Made by a program: the position numbers and the translations under genes. A stretch of DNA of 64,000 nt from an uncultured Verrucomicrobiota bacterium (GTDB lineage Bacteria; Verrucomicrobiota; Verrucomicrobiia; Opitutales; Opitutaceae). A model generated the notes under the pieces. The model had not been told where the DNA came from. It made no database searches and saw only the letters and a list, made by a program, of their open reading frames with translations. The number at the start of each line of letters is the position of its first letter. Position 1 is the first letter of the stretch. Location of the stretch: the NCBI GenBank assembly GCA_913058185.1, contig CAJXQX010000003.1:1-64000 (forward strand). Reading direction: 5' to 3'. Of this stretch, positions 1-7,381 are shown one piece after another.

Positions 1-262
1 CAGACTACGTGTCGTTGCGGGTAGGATCTTTCCCGGTAAGGAAAGGATAAAGGGCACTCGAGCGGATTCATCGTAGAAAACGGTTTTCTGGGCGAAGCCA
101 TGAGCACCGGTACAGTCTCCGTGATCGGCCGTGAATATGATCTAGGTGTCTCGTTCATGCCCCGTAGTCTTCAGGGCGGTCAGCACTTTCCCTATTTCCT
201 GATCGGAGCGTTCAATAAGCTGATAATAACCCCGTCGGTCTGCCGCCTAATCCATCATTGCG
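1..262 (-). pseudogene. Sulfatase gene remnant, no N-terminal half, internal stop
   Basis: Reading the minus strand from about 262 to the left edge gives a recognisable middle-to-late section of an alkaline-phosphatase-fold sulfatase: RGYYQLIERSDQEIGKVL, then an in-frame TAG at 142-144, then IIFTADHGDCTGAHGF and a continuation with YDESARVPFILSLPG to the window edge. The motif FTADHGD is the conserved metal-ligand segment of the family, and the TAG falls where homologues have Leu/Tyr in 'DTLIIFT'. The fragment begins only about 20 bp beyond the stop codon of the next gene, so the first half of the sulfatase, including the formylglycine Cys motif, is missing. It continues out of the window to the left. 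I read it as a decayed gene; sequencing error could explain the stop but not the missing front half. Confidence 0.7.
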
Positions 263-281
263 GCTCCACGCGGACTTCAAC

Positions 282-1835
282 TCAGATGATTTGGACGGCG
301 GGCGCGTCGGTCAGCGGGGCAACTACGAAGGTATTGTGGCCGCTCACGACCGCTTGGGGCGGGCAGGCGAATTGCAGGGCGCGGACGCACGCGGGGAACA
401 TATCGGGCGCGGGGTGATCGGCGAGGCGCTGGCAAGGCACCCCGTTGATTTTCACGACGAGGTCGACATCGACTGTGGCGGTGTCATCGAGGCCGAGGAT
501 GAAGGTGTTCGTGTCGTTTTCCAACACGGTGCCAAGGTTGAGCGAGAGGGTTAAGCCGACGCTGAGCGCGGCGGGTAGCACAATGCCGGCATCGCTCCCC
601 AGCGGCACGGTGTCGCGGTAGGTTTGCGGATGGCGACGGGGCTGGCGGGCGAGCTCCGTAGGCCCGAGGCCGTCTTCGAGCAAGCGGCGGTAGTCCGCAA
701 CGCTCACGGGGAGCGTCTGCGAGCCCATATAGTTAAAGAGATAGAGTTGATCCGCCCCCTGTTCCCACGCCATGGCGGCCCAACCGCGAATGGTTTCGAG
801 GGTATTGGGCACGTTCTGCCCCTTGGGCCACGCGCGCATGTTGTATTCGATGCCAGGCGCGAGCACGACATGATCGGCCGCCGCCCCGAGACGGGCCCGC
901 CAGAGTTGCACCGGGATATCAAAATCGGTAGTGGTCCAGAACGGCGTGGGCACCAGCCAATCAATGAGCCCTTCACGGGCCCAAGCCGCTCCCGGCATAC
1001 CCAAGCCATCCGCCGCGTCGGGATTTGCCGGCACCCGCACCCCCAGCTGAATGGGGTGGCCCCAACGGATGCTATACTCATCCACGAGCTCCCGCACTTC
1101 GCGCATAAAGTGAGTCAACGTTTCGCCGCCTTGGCTTTCCTCCCCGGGCTTAAAGTGCCAGCCAAACCTCATCCAATCGAGTTCTAGGCCATCGGCGTAG
1201 TAGCGCTCCAGCAGTTCCCTCACCAAAGCCATCGCATATTCACGCAAGGCGGGCTGATTGTAGTCCAGGCCGCGATCGACCCAGTTAGTGATCTCATCCC
1301 CCGGGATGCGCCAATACTCCGGATGTTCGATCCAATATGGACTGTGCATGTGGTTGGTGGTGTCGGACGCTTCGTGCACGTCATTCATCCGCATGCTTAT
1401 CCAGGGAGAGATGCCTTTCTCCCGACTCCGATTGATCCAGATGGTATAGGGATCCAGCCCGCGCTCGTGTAGGAGTTTAGCGTTTTCCGGCCACCTCAAG
1501 GCTTTCCCGATCGGCTTTTTTTGATGCTCCGTCAATTCCCAGATCACGCCGCGAACCTCACTGGCATAACTGGTTTTCATCGCACTGGGGTTGAGAAAAA
1601 GGTGGCTGACTTCGGTGTCTGCATACTGGTCCACCCAGGCCTGCAAGCCTTCGATCGTCATGTCGTCGGCATCACGAGTGCCAAAAAAGTGGCTATTGTC
1701 TTCATTGATGATGAGGCCGAGCCGCGGGGCCGGATCGGTCGCCTGCAGGGTGAGTGGGAGGGTGAGCGGGAGGGTGAGCGGGAGGAAAGCGCAGAGCGCG
1801 AGGAAGAGGGGACGTCGGGTAGGCATGGGGCGCAA
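282..1835 (-). CDS. Secreted GHL10-like TIM-barrel glycosidase
   Basis: This 517-residue protein has an N-terminal signal peptide (about residues 1-32) followed by a TIM-barrel-like domain resembling the glycosyl-hydrolase-like 10 group. The signature DGLELDW at 215-221 is the strand-end acidic motif typical of that group. Other family-like segments are LGLIINEDNSHFFGTRD near 39-55 and NDVHEASDT near 151-159. The hydrophobic core of the signal peptide is a threefold PLTL repeat encoded by a 12-bp tandem repeat at 1748-1783. The last 120 residues look like a small beta-sandwich. Substrate unknown; members of this kind in planctomycetes and verrucomicrobia are usually annotated only as hypothetical. 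It is divergent from the sulfatase at 2108 and both may serve extracellular glycan breakdown. The catalytic role is inferred from fold and motif only. Confidence 0.7.
   Translation of the reverse strand: MRPMPTRRPLFLALCAFLPLTLPLTLPLTLQATDPAPRLGLIINEDNSHFFGTRDADDMTIEGLQAWVDQYADTEVSHLFLNPSAMKTSYASEVRGVIWELTEHQKKPIGKALRWPENAKLLHERGLDPYTIWINRSREKGISPWISMRMNDVHEASDTTNHMHSPYWIEHPEYWRIPGDEITNWVDRGLDYNQPALREYAMALVRELLERYYADGLELDWMRFGWHFKPGEESQGGETLTHFMREVRELVDEYSIRWGHPIQLGVRVPANPDAADGLGMPGAAWAREGLIDWLVPTPFWTTTDFDIPVQLWRARLGAAADHVVLAPGIEYNMRAWPKGQNVPNTLETIRGWAAMAWEQGADQLYLFNYMGSQTLPVSVADYRRLLEDGLGPTELARQPRRHPQTYRDTVPLGSDAGIVLPAALSVGLTLSLNLGTVLENDTNTFILGLDDTATVDVDLVVKINGVPCQRLADHPAPDMFPACVRALQFACPPQAVVSGHNTFVVAPLTDAPAVQII
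1748..1783 (+). repeat. 12-bp tandem repeat inside a signal-peptide coding region
   Basis: Three consecutive units of GGGTGAGYGGGA lie on the plus strand. On the coding (minus) strand they encode three Leu-Pro-Leu-Thr units in the signal peptide of the glycosidase-like gene. The number of units would change the h-region length in steps of four residues without a frameshift. Confidence 0.75.
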
Positions 1836-1870
1836 TGGGAAGGGCGAGCGCGACCAGGAGGGGCAATGCC

Positions 1871-1892
1871 AATGTTTACTATGTTAACAAAG
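1871..1892. promoter_or_regulatory. Possible operator with repeated GTTWAC half sites
   Basis: The divergent spacer between 1835 and 2108 contains the AT-rich stretch AATGTTTACTATGTTAACAA with two GTTWAC direct repeats nine bases apart. It sits about 35 bp upstream of the minus-strand glycosidase start, where a regulator or promoter would be expected. No regulator can be assigned. The rest of the 272-bp spacer shows nothing else I can name. Confidence 0.25.
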
Positions 1893-2107
1893 CAGCTTGT
1901 GGAGGGAAATCAAAAGGGACCCTACCGGCGTGCCCCTCGTGTCGGGCATGAATCAGGGACATCGGTCAGCCGGCCAAATCTTCATCTTTTGCGTTCAATC
2001 CCTTTCCTCGGAATCTTCGACCCCTTTCCGCGGAATTTTGCCGTCACTGGAAACTGGTAGCGCTTCTTTGTCTGGAGTGTCCAGGATAGGGCTTCACTCT
2101 GCCCCTT

Positions 2108-3532
2108 ATGAAATCGCTGCTCATTGTTCTTTCCCTCGGACTTGCTCTGATTCTTTCCCCCTCAAAGTCCGCTGAGGCGGCTGACCAGCCTAATATCGTC
2201 TGGATCATGGCCGATGATCTTGGCTACGCGGAGCTCGGTTCTTTCGGGCAAAAGACCATCCTCACGCCTCATTTGGATCGCATGGCAAAAGAGGGCATGC
2301 GCTTCACTCATTTTTACGCGGGTGCCACCGTTTGTGCGCCGTCGCGCAGCGTCCTCATGACGGGATTGCATCACGGGCATACGCGGGTGCGAGGGAACGC
2401 CAATCCAGAAGCCGCGGGTCCTCAGCGTTTGCAGGAAGCTGACATCACCGTGGCGGAGGTGTTGAAGGAAGCGGGTTATCACACGGCTTTGTTCGGGAAG
2501 TGGGGCCTGGGAATGCCGGGAGACGAAGGCGTGCCCAACAAGCAGGGCTTCGATGAGTTTTTCGGCTACCTGAGCCAGCATCACGCCCACAATCATTTTC
2601 CCGATTACCTCTGGCGGAATGAGGAACGGATTCCTCTACCCAACAAGGTGATCCCGGTCGGAGAACACGGCGGAGGCTACGCGGAAGATGCTATCCTGTT
2701 CTCGGACGACCTCTTTGCGGATGAAGCGCTGAAGTATGCTGCGCAGAATCAGGAGCAGCCCTTCTTTCTCTATTGGAGCATGATCATTCCCCACGCCAAC
2801 AACGAGCGCTCGCGGGTGCTGGGAGACGGTGCACACATGCCCGATTACGGTCCCTATGCGACCAAGGATTGGCCGGACCAGGACAAGGGGCAGGCGGCGA
2901 TGATCACTCGCCTCGACAGCTACGTGGGTCGTTTCCTCGATCGACTGGAATCACTCGGTCTGGCCGAGAACACCTTGGTTATCTTCACGAGCGACAACGG
3001 TCCCCACAACGAAAGCAAACATGACCTGACGCGCTTCGAACCTGCGGGCCCCTACACGGGGATTAAGCGGAGTCTCACGGATGGCGGAATTCGAGTGCCC
3101 ATGATCGCTTGGTGGCCTGGCAAGATTGCCGCCGGCACCGCTTCGGATCACCCGGCCTACTTTGGCGATCTCATGGCTACGGCGGCCGAACTCGCCGGTG
3201 CCGATATGCCCGAAGGGCTCGACAGTGTGAGTTTCGCACCCACGTTGCGCGGTAAGCCTAGGGAGCAGGAGTCGCACGAGTTTCTCTATTGGGAGTTCCA
3301 CGAACGGACGTTCCGCCAAGCGGCGCTCTACGACGGACGCTGGAAGGGGATGCGGGTTGGATTGCAGGATGCACCGGTTGCCCTCTACGATCTGGACAAC
3401 GATGTCGCCGAGCAAAAGGACGTCGCCGCTCTGCACCCGGAAATTGCCGAGAAGATCAGCAACTACCTGAAAACGGCGCGCACTGAGAATCCCAACTGGG
3501 TTCCCAAATGGAGCCCCGTGAGGTCAGACTAA
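2108..3532 (+). CDS. Arylsulfatase-type sulfatase, exported
   Basis: A 474-residue type I sulfatase. It has a signal peptide (residues 1-24), the metal-binding MADD at 34-37, and the maturation motif CAPSR at 76-80, in which Cys76 would be oxidised to formylglycine by a sulfatase-maturating enzyme that is not in this window. GKW (130-132) and SDNG (295-298) supply further active-site residues. Length and motif order are normal for the S1 family of carbohydrate sulfatases, so it is probably a periplasmic or surface enzyme removing sulfate from glycans. The start is the first Met before the signal peptide; no clear Shine-Dalgarno is visible, which is usual for this window. It stands alone on the plus strand, divergent from the glycosidase-like gene. 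The exact subfamily and sulfate ester cannot be read from sequence. Confidence 0.93.
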   Translation: MKSLLIVLSLGLALILSPSKSAEAADQPNIVWIMADDLGYAELGSFGQKTILTPHLDRMAKEGMRFTHFYAGATVCAPSRSVLMTGLHHGHTRVRGNANPEAAGPQRLQEADITVAEVLKEAGYHTALFGKWGLGMPGDEGVPNKQGFDEFFGYLSQHHAHNHFPDYLWRNEERIPLPNKVIPVGEHGGGYAEDAILFSDDLFADEALKYAAQNQEQPFFLYWSMIIPHANNERSRVLGDGAHMPDYGPYATKDWPDQDKGQAAMITRLDSYVGRFLDRLESLGLAENTLVIFTSDNGPHNESKHDLTRFEPAGPYTGIKRSLTDGGIRVPMIAWWPGKIAAGTASDHPAYFGDLMATAAELAGADMPEGLDSVSFAPTLRGKPREQESHEFLYWEFHERTFRQAALYDGRWKGMRVGLQDAPVALYDLDNDVAEQKDVAALHPEIAEKISNYLKTARTENPNWVPKWSPVRSD

Positions 3533-3672
3533 AAAAGCTACCTCAATCTGACTCTTCACGCGCTCCCTGGATATTTATATTAAGCGTTTGACACCCTTTT
3601 CGGCTCTTCCTTTTCGGCTCTCTTTTCCGGGCACTTTTTCCGGGCCGTTTTGCGTCTTCTACTTGGTTGGGC

Positions 3673-3706
3673 TTGAATACGGTCATCAATTGGCTATTCT
3701 CTTAAT
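3673..3706 (+). promoter_or_regulatory. Candidate sigma-70 promoter placing the start near the ATG
   Basis: TTGAAT at 3673-3678 and TATTCT at 3695-3700 are separated by 16 bp, and the ATG of the membrane protein is at 3707. If this promoter is real, transcription would begin at or next to the start codon and give a leaderless mRNA. This is a pattern match only. Confidence 0.3.
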
Positions 3707-4165
3707 ATGGTCTCGTTTTTCCTCCTTTCCAGCCTGTTCGCTGGTGTCGTCGGGAGCTACATCATGGGCGGAACGATCCAGCTTCTTGGCCGTCTAGGCG
3801 GTGGCAAAGATATCGACATGGTGAAGGCCATCGGATCGCTATTCACCGGGAACAAGGAAACGGCCACTTTAACCGGAATCCTCATCCACTTGGCCGCCGG
3901 CGCAGGATTTGGCCTTATTTATGGCCTGGTTTTTACCAGCATCGGCATAACCCAATTCCCCGGCATCTTGTTGATCGGCCTCGGATGCGGACTCCTTCAT
4001 GGCATCGGCATGTCGTACGTTTTGATGCTCTTCATCGCCGACAAACACCCGATAGAGGAATACCGATCGGTGACCTTGATGATCGGCGCAGCTCATTTAG
4101 TTGGACACGTCGTGTTCGGGGGAGTGGTCGGGCTGATTGGAGGCCTAGTATCCTCGATGGCTTAG
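3707..4165 (+). CDS. Small inner-membrane protein of unknown function
   Basis: A 152-residue protein dominated by Gly-rich hydrophobic segments, with probable membrane helices at about residues 3-25, 55-78, 85-110 and 120-148 and a short charged loop at 112-120 (DKHPIEEYR). Several His residues lie inside or at the edge of helices (61, 98, 130, 134). I do not recognise a named family. Similar small four-helix proteins are common hypotheticals in aquatic bacteria. It has no operon partner: the nearest downstream gene is a convergent transposase. Function unknown. Confidence 0.75.
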   Translation: MVSFFLLSSLFAGVVGSYIMGGTIQLLGRLGGGKDIDMVKAIGSLFTGNKETATLTGILIHLAAGAGFGLIYGLVFTSIGITQFPGILLIGLGCGLLHGIGMSYVLMLFIADKHPIEEYRSVTLMIGAAHLVGHVVFGGVVGLIGGLVSSMA

Positions 4166-4192
4166 GCCGTCGGTTTGAAACGCCTTCCCCAG

Positions 4193-5246
4193 AAAAAGGG
4201 GTCAGGCTTTGTAGTTTGTGGTAATTTTAAGCTTCCGTTCGAATTTAACGTCCGGGTTTCTAATCCAAGTATTCACCCTTCGACTCACTTCGTGCAGTCC
4301 ACCCATATGAAGCCGTTCGGCCAGCCATCGATTGGTCACGGTGGTCCTGGACTTCATGGCGACCGCCAGAACGGTTTTCCAAGGAGCCGATTTTGCGCAA
4401 TTCGTTGGATCCTCAGATTCGAGCCCCGACTCAAGCAATAGTTCGGATAAGGTCTCCTCCCAGATTAAGGTATGGCCTGCTTGCAGTGATGCTTCTGGAC
4501 GACGGACATTCTCCTTAGTTTCCGCCTGCTCTTTCAAAATGTCCTTTTTGAATTTGGCTGAACCGAGCACCCACCCTTTGCACATTTGTTCGAACAATAA
4601 TTCCCGTTTGGCCTGATTGTCAGCGGACAGCCACTTCAGATAATCACCGTAAAGTCGGTGCCCCTCAGCGGAGTCCGCTAATCCTCCGGCATGCTCCAAT
4701 GCCTCTGCCGGTGAATGCCAACTGGGTCTTTGCCTGCGATTGTGCAGCCAGTAGAGACGAGAGTTTGGCCAATTCTTCAGATCATCGACCTGGCACATTC
4801 GCGCCCTAATCGGGTTGAGATGAATGTAGTGACAGAGCGCCCCAAGAGGGGAATCGGAGTCGACCAGTAAGCTCTTGTAGCGCCCTTGGAAAATGTGGCC
4901 GTTCTCCTTGCGGAGTCGATTGAACCGTGTCGCGAAAGTTCCCTGCCACAGTCTCATCCCCTCGACCAAGTTCCCCTGAGGAGTTTCGAGAGCGACATGA
5001 AAGTGGTTCGTCATGATCACCCACGCATGGATTTTCCAATTCAGTTTTTCGGCCGTTTCCCCGAGTGCCTTGAGGAGGGCCTTTTTGGCGCCTTCGCTTT
5101 TGAAAACGTTAGAGCGATAGTTGCCGCGATTGATCACGTGATAACACGCACCCTCAAATTCGATCCGTGGTTGGCGAGGGATGGGAGGAGGGAAGAAGAG
5201 AAATCAGGTTCCCATAACCACAAACTACAAAGCCTGACCCCTTTTT
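4193..5246. mobile_element. RAYT transposase unit bounded by 30-bp inverted repeats
   Basis: The transposase gene lies between two perfect 30-bp inverted copies at 4193-4222 and 5217-5246. The core of each is GGGGTCAGGCTTTGTAG. Such a pair around a single-copy tyrosine transposase is the usual arrangement of REP/RAYT units, whose single-stranded ends are recognised by the HUH enzyme. The left repeat overlaps the last codons of the transposase. No target-site duplication could be identified. Confidence 0.75.
4202..5137 (-). CDS. REP-associated tyrosine transposase (IS200-like HUH)
   Basis: A Y1-type transposase of the RAYT group. From the GTG at 5137 the protein has 311 residues: RGNYRSNVF at 4-12, the HUH metal motif in MTNHFHVAL (His45 and His47), and the catalytic Tyr104 in CHYIHLNP. 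The reading frame continues upstream of the GTG with PRQPRIEFEGACYHV, which is the conserved beginning of this family, but no ATG, GTG or TTG precedes it. The codon where homologues start (Met before PRQPRIEF) is ATC at 5180-5182. The gene therefore has either lost its start codon by one base change, uses a rare start, or begins at the GTG and lacks about 15 residues. Flanking inverted repeats indicate a complete element. Related to chromosomal REP maintenance rather than free transposition. Confidence 0.88.
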   Translation of the reverse strand: MINRGNYRSNVFKSEGAKKALLKALGETAEKLNWKIHAWVIMTNHFHVALETPQGNLVEGMRLWQGTFATRFNRLRKENGHIFQGRYKSLLVDSDSPLGALCHYIHLNPIRARMCQVDDLKNWPNSRLYWLHNRRQRPSWHSPAEALEHAGGLADSAEGHRLYGDYLKWLSADNQAKRELLFEQMCKGWVLGSAKFKKDILKEQAETKENVRRPEASLQAGHTLIWEETLSELLLESGLESEDPTNCAKSAPWKTVLAVAMKSRTTVTNRWLAERLHMGGLHEVSRRVNTWIRNPDVKFERKLKITTNYKA

Positions 5247-5297
5247 TCGGCCTCTTTTTTCGGCTTTTGAGGTGTCGTCGCACCGCTCCTCGGTAGG

Positions 5298-5378
5298 GCA
5301 GTCGGTATGAACCGGGGACATGGGTAACCAATGTCCCTAGACACTCTGTTACCCATGTCCCCGGCTCAACCTGACTGC
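5298..5378. repeat. Family F hairpin repeat
   Basis: Perfect 17-bp arms CCGGGGACATGGGTAAC (5312-5328) and its complement (5348-5364) enclose a 19-base loop, and a weaker outer pairing GCAGTC/GACTGC extends it to 5298-5378. It lies just beyond the RAYT element and before the beta-barrel-like gene. A 20-bp half copy occurs at 7328-7347. This looks like a REP/BIME-type element; it could also terminate transcription from either side. Confidence 0.75.
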
Positions 5379-5459
5379 CGCCGAGCGGAAACAGGCCATT
5401 GCCTCAAACGTGCCTCCGGTTGACAGACTTGCCTTTCAGAGCTTGTTGCCGCTCCGAAA

Positions 5460-6371
5460 ATGAAAAACAAATTCCTCTCTGTCTTTAGCCTGCTCGTCAT
5501 GATGGTCGCGTCTGCGGCCGCCCAGATGGGCCCGCCCATGCCGGCCGGGAAAACCTTTTACTCAGCCGAAGCACTCGTCGTCAGTCGGGGTGATGCAGAT
5601 CTCGATTCGGGGGGCTCGATGTCGGCAAATCGTCTCGGTTTCGAGTTTGGCGTCATTCATGGCTTGAGCGCCCAGAGTTCACTCGGAGCCACTATCGGCT
5701 ACGAGAATGTCAGCTACTCGTGGGACGATGTTCCGGCCTTCGGCGGCTTCAGCCCGTGGGACGACATCGACCGGTGGCAAGTCTCGCTGCAATACCGCTA
5801 CGCCATCGATCGCGAGTCCTCCCTGTTCGTCATGCCGAGCGTAACCACGACCGGAGAGTCCGGCGTTTCGCTCAGCGACAGCATCGAGTTCGGCGCGATC
5901 GTCGGCTACACCAAACAGTTCAGTGAAACCCTCACCCTCGGCATTGGCGGAGGCGGCTTTTTCGGCCTCGAAGACACCAGCGGGTTTCCGGTGATTTTCG
6001 TTTTATGGGACTTCGCCGACAACTGGCGCCTCTTGAATCCGTTTCGTCCCGGTCCCAGTGGTCCGGCCGGCCTCGAAGTCGTTTATACTGGCCTCGACAA
6101 TTGGGAGATTGGCTTCGGTGGCGGCTATCGGGTGAACCGCTACGCGCTCGATGACGTTGGCCCCGAGCCGGACGGATTCGGGCAAGACGAGGGCGCGGCG
6201 GTCTTCATCCGGGCGACCCGTAACTTCAAGACGGGCGGAACGCTCGACCTCTCGGTCGGGAGCATTGTCGGGGGCGAACTGGAGTTGGAAAACAGCGATG
6301 GGCGGCTCATTGGCGGCACCGACTACGATCCTTCACTTCTTTTCGCCATCGCCTTCTCCCAACGCTGGTGA
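5460..6371 (+). CDS. Exported beta-barrel-like protein of unknown function
   Basis: A 303-residue protein with a clear signal peptide (residues 1-21, cleaved after AAA) followed by alternating hydrophobic/polar strands and many Gly/aromatic turns (GATIGYENVSYSW, LQYRYAID, GIGGGGFFG, WEIGFGGGYRVNRYAL). The chain ends in FAIAFSQRW, and an aromatic last residue is the usual insertion signal of outer-membrane barrels. I infer an outer-membrane barrel of roughly 12 strands, or a related DUF of unknown role. It starts at the first ATG, about 80 bp after the family F hairpin. The SDR gene follows 28 bp downstream on the same strand, so the two may be co-transcribed, although no functional link is apparent. 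Confidence 0.7.
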   Translation: MKNKFLSVFSLLVMMVASAAAQMGPPMPAGKTFYSAEALVVSRGDADLDSGGSMSANRLGFEFGVIHGLSAQSSLGATIGYENVSYSWDDVPAFGGFSPWDDIDRWQVSLQYRYAIDRESSLFVMPSVTTTGESGVSLSDSIEFGAIVGYTKQFSETLTLGIGGGGFFGLEDTSGFPVIFVLWDFADNWRLLNPFRPGPSGPAGLEVVYTGLDNWEIGFGGGYRVNRYALDDVGPEPDGFGQDEGAAVFIRATRNFKTGGTLDLSVGSIVGGELELENSDGRLIGGTDYDPSLLFAIAFSQRW

Positions 6372-6399
6372 GCCCAAGGCTTACCTTAAAAATATCAAT

Positions 6400-7143
6400 A
6401 TGACTACAACCCGAACTATTCTCGTCACCGGTGCGAGTGGAGGCATTGGCTCCGCACTCTGCTCCCAATTGAGCGCTGCCGGCCACACCGTCATCGCCGC
6501 AAGTCGCGAACTCGATCGCCTCACTGAAACCGATGCTACGCACAAGATCGCCGGCGATTGCACCTCCGAGGCGGGCGCCGTCGCCTTGCTCGAAGCCGCA
6601 AGCGAAGCGGCAGGAGGAACGCCCTTCGGACTGGCGCACTGTCTTGGCAACACGCTGCTCACCCCGCTCCACCGCACCCGCGCCAACGCTTGGACGGAGA
6701 CGATGCGAGTCAATTTGGACAGTTCGTTTTATCTGCTGCACGCATGGATCAACCGGCGACTGAGTGAGAAGTCTGGCGGCAGCGCCGTCTTCGCGAGCTC
6801 AGTGGTCGCTCGAATCGGAGTGGCCAACCACGAAGCCATCGCCGCCGCCAAAGGTGGGCTCGAAGCCCTCGTGCGCAGCGCGGCCGCCACCTACGCAGCA
6901 CAGAGCCTGCGCTTCAACTTGGTTGCTCCCGGCCTGACTGATACGCCGCTCACCGCACCGCTGTTGAAATCCGACGCCTTCCGAGCCGCCGCTACCAAAC
7001 AGTATCCACTCCCCGGGCTGCAATCCGCCGATGACGTAGCCTCCGCGATGGCCTGGTTATTGAGCGATCAGTCCAGCCGTATTACCGGACAAGTCATTCC
7101 GGTCGATGGCGGTTTCACCTCCGTCCGCCCCCTCGTGAAATGA
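6400..7143 (+). CDS. Atypical SDR oxidoreductase without catalytic Tyr
   Basis: A 247-residue short-chain dehydrogenase/reductase starting at the ATG at 6400, five residues before the first beta strand. The NAD(P)-binding GASGGIG is at 11-17, an Asn85 motif follows, and Ser133/134 and Lys151 sit in their usual places. The active-site Tyr expected four residues before Lys151 is Ile147, in the segment NHEAIAAAKGG. The same NHE..AAAK pattern is typical of a small SDR subgroup rather than a random mutation, so the protein may use a different acid or have another function. The C-terminal PGLTDTPL and GQVIPVDGG segments are normal for the classical SDR fold. It follows the barrel-like protein by 28 bp. 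Confidence 0.88.
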   Translation: MTTTRTILVTGASGGIGSALCSQLSAAGHTVIAASRELDRLTETDATHKIAGDCTSEAGAVALLEAASEAAGGTPFGLAHCLGNTLLTPLHRTRANAWTETMRVNLDSSFYLLHAWINRRLSEKSGGSAVFASSVVARIGVANHEAIAAAKGGLEALVRSAAATYAAQSLRFNLVAPGLTDTPLTAPLLKSDAFRAAATKQYPLPGLQSADDVASAMAWLLSDQSSRITGQVIPVDGGFTSVRPLVK

Positions 7144-7327
7144 ACGTTCCTTTCCACGGTTTGAGGCAGTTTGAAGACGTGACGTCATTTTGCTGCATAA
7201 CTGGGTGACGGAGAAGCGGTCGGTGTCCGCTAAGCTGACAAACGGCATTTTCTGGTCCATTAGGGTATCATCTTTCCATGGCATATGCCCTTTTAAGTGT
7301 AACCTATGCCACTCGACACCCTGTAAA

Positions 7328-7347
7328 CCATGTCCCCGGTTCATACC
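7328..7347. repeat. Family F half repeat
   Basis: This 20-bp stretch is the exact inverse complement of 5304-5323, one arm of the family F hairpin next to the RAYT. No second arm is present nearby. The rest of the 7144-7349 spacer shows no gene. Confidence 0.65.
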
Positions 7348-7349
7348 TC

Positions 7350-7381
7350 AAAGACATCTTGGCCTACGCCAAGATGTCTTT
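7350..7381 (-). terminator. Perfect hairpin centred on the DUF1501 stop codon
   Basis: AAAGACATCTTGGC (7350-7363) and its exact complement (7368-7381) form a 14-bp stem with a four-base loop. The stop codon of the minus-strand DUF1501 gene (7364-7366) lies in the loop, so the last coding bases pair with the start of the 3' untranslated region. The stem is followed on the minus strand by TTTGAGG rather than a long T run, so it is either a weak intrinsic terminator or a 3'-end stabiliser. Confidence 0.6.

Noticed and set aside
2041-2107. Riboswitch or structured leader before the sulfatase
   Set aside because: Only one short weak pairing (CTGGA..TCCAG) is visible and no known aptamer motif.
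3533-3600. Rho-independent terminator after the first intact sulfatase
   Set aside because: The candidate stem (GTCAGA/TCTGAC) encloses AAAAAA in the loop and is not followed by a T run, so it is too weak to call.
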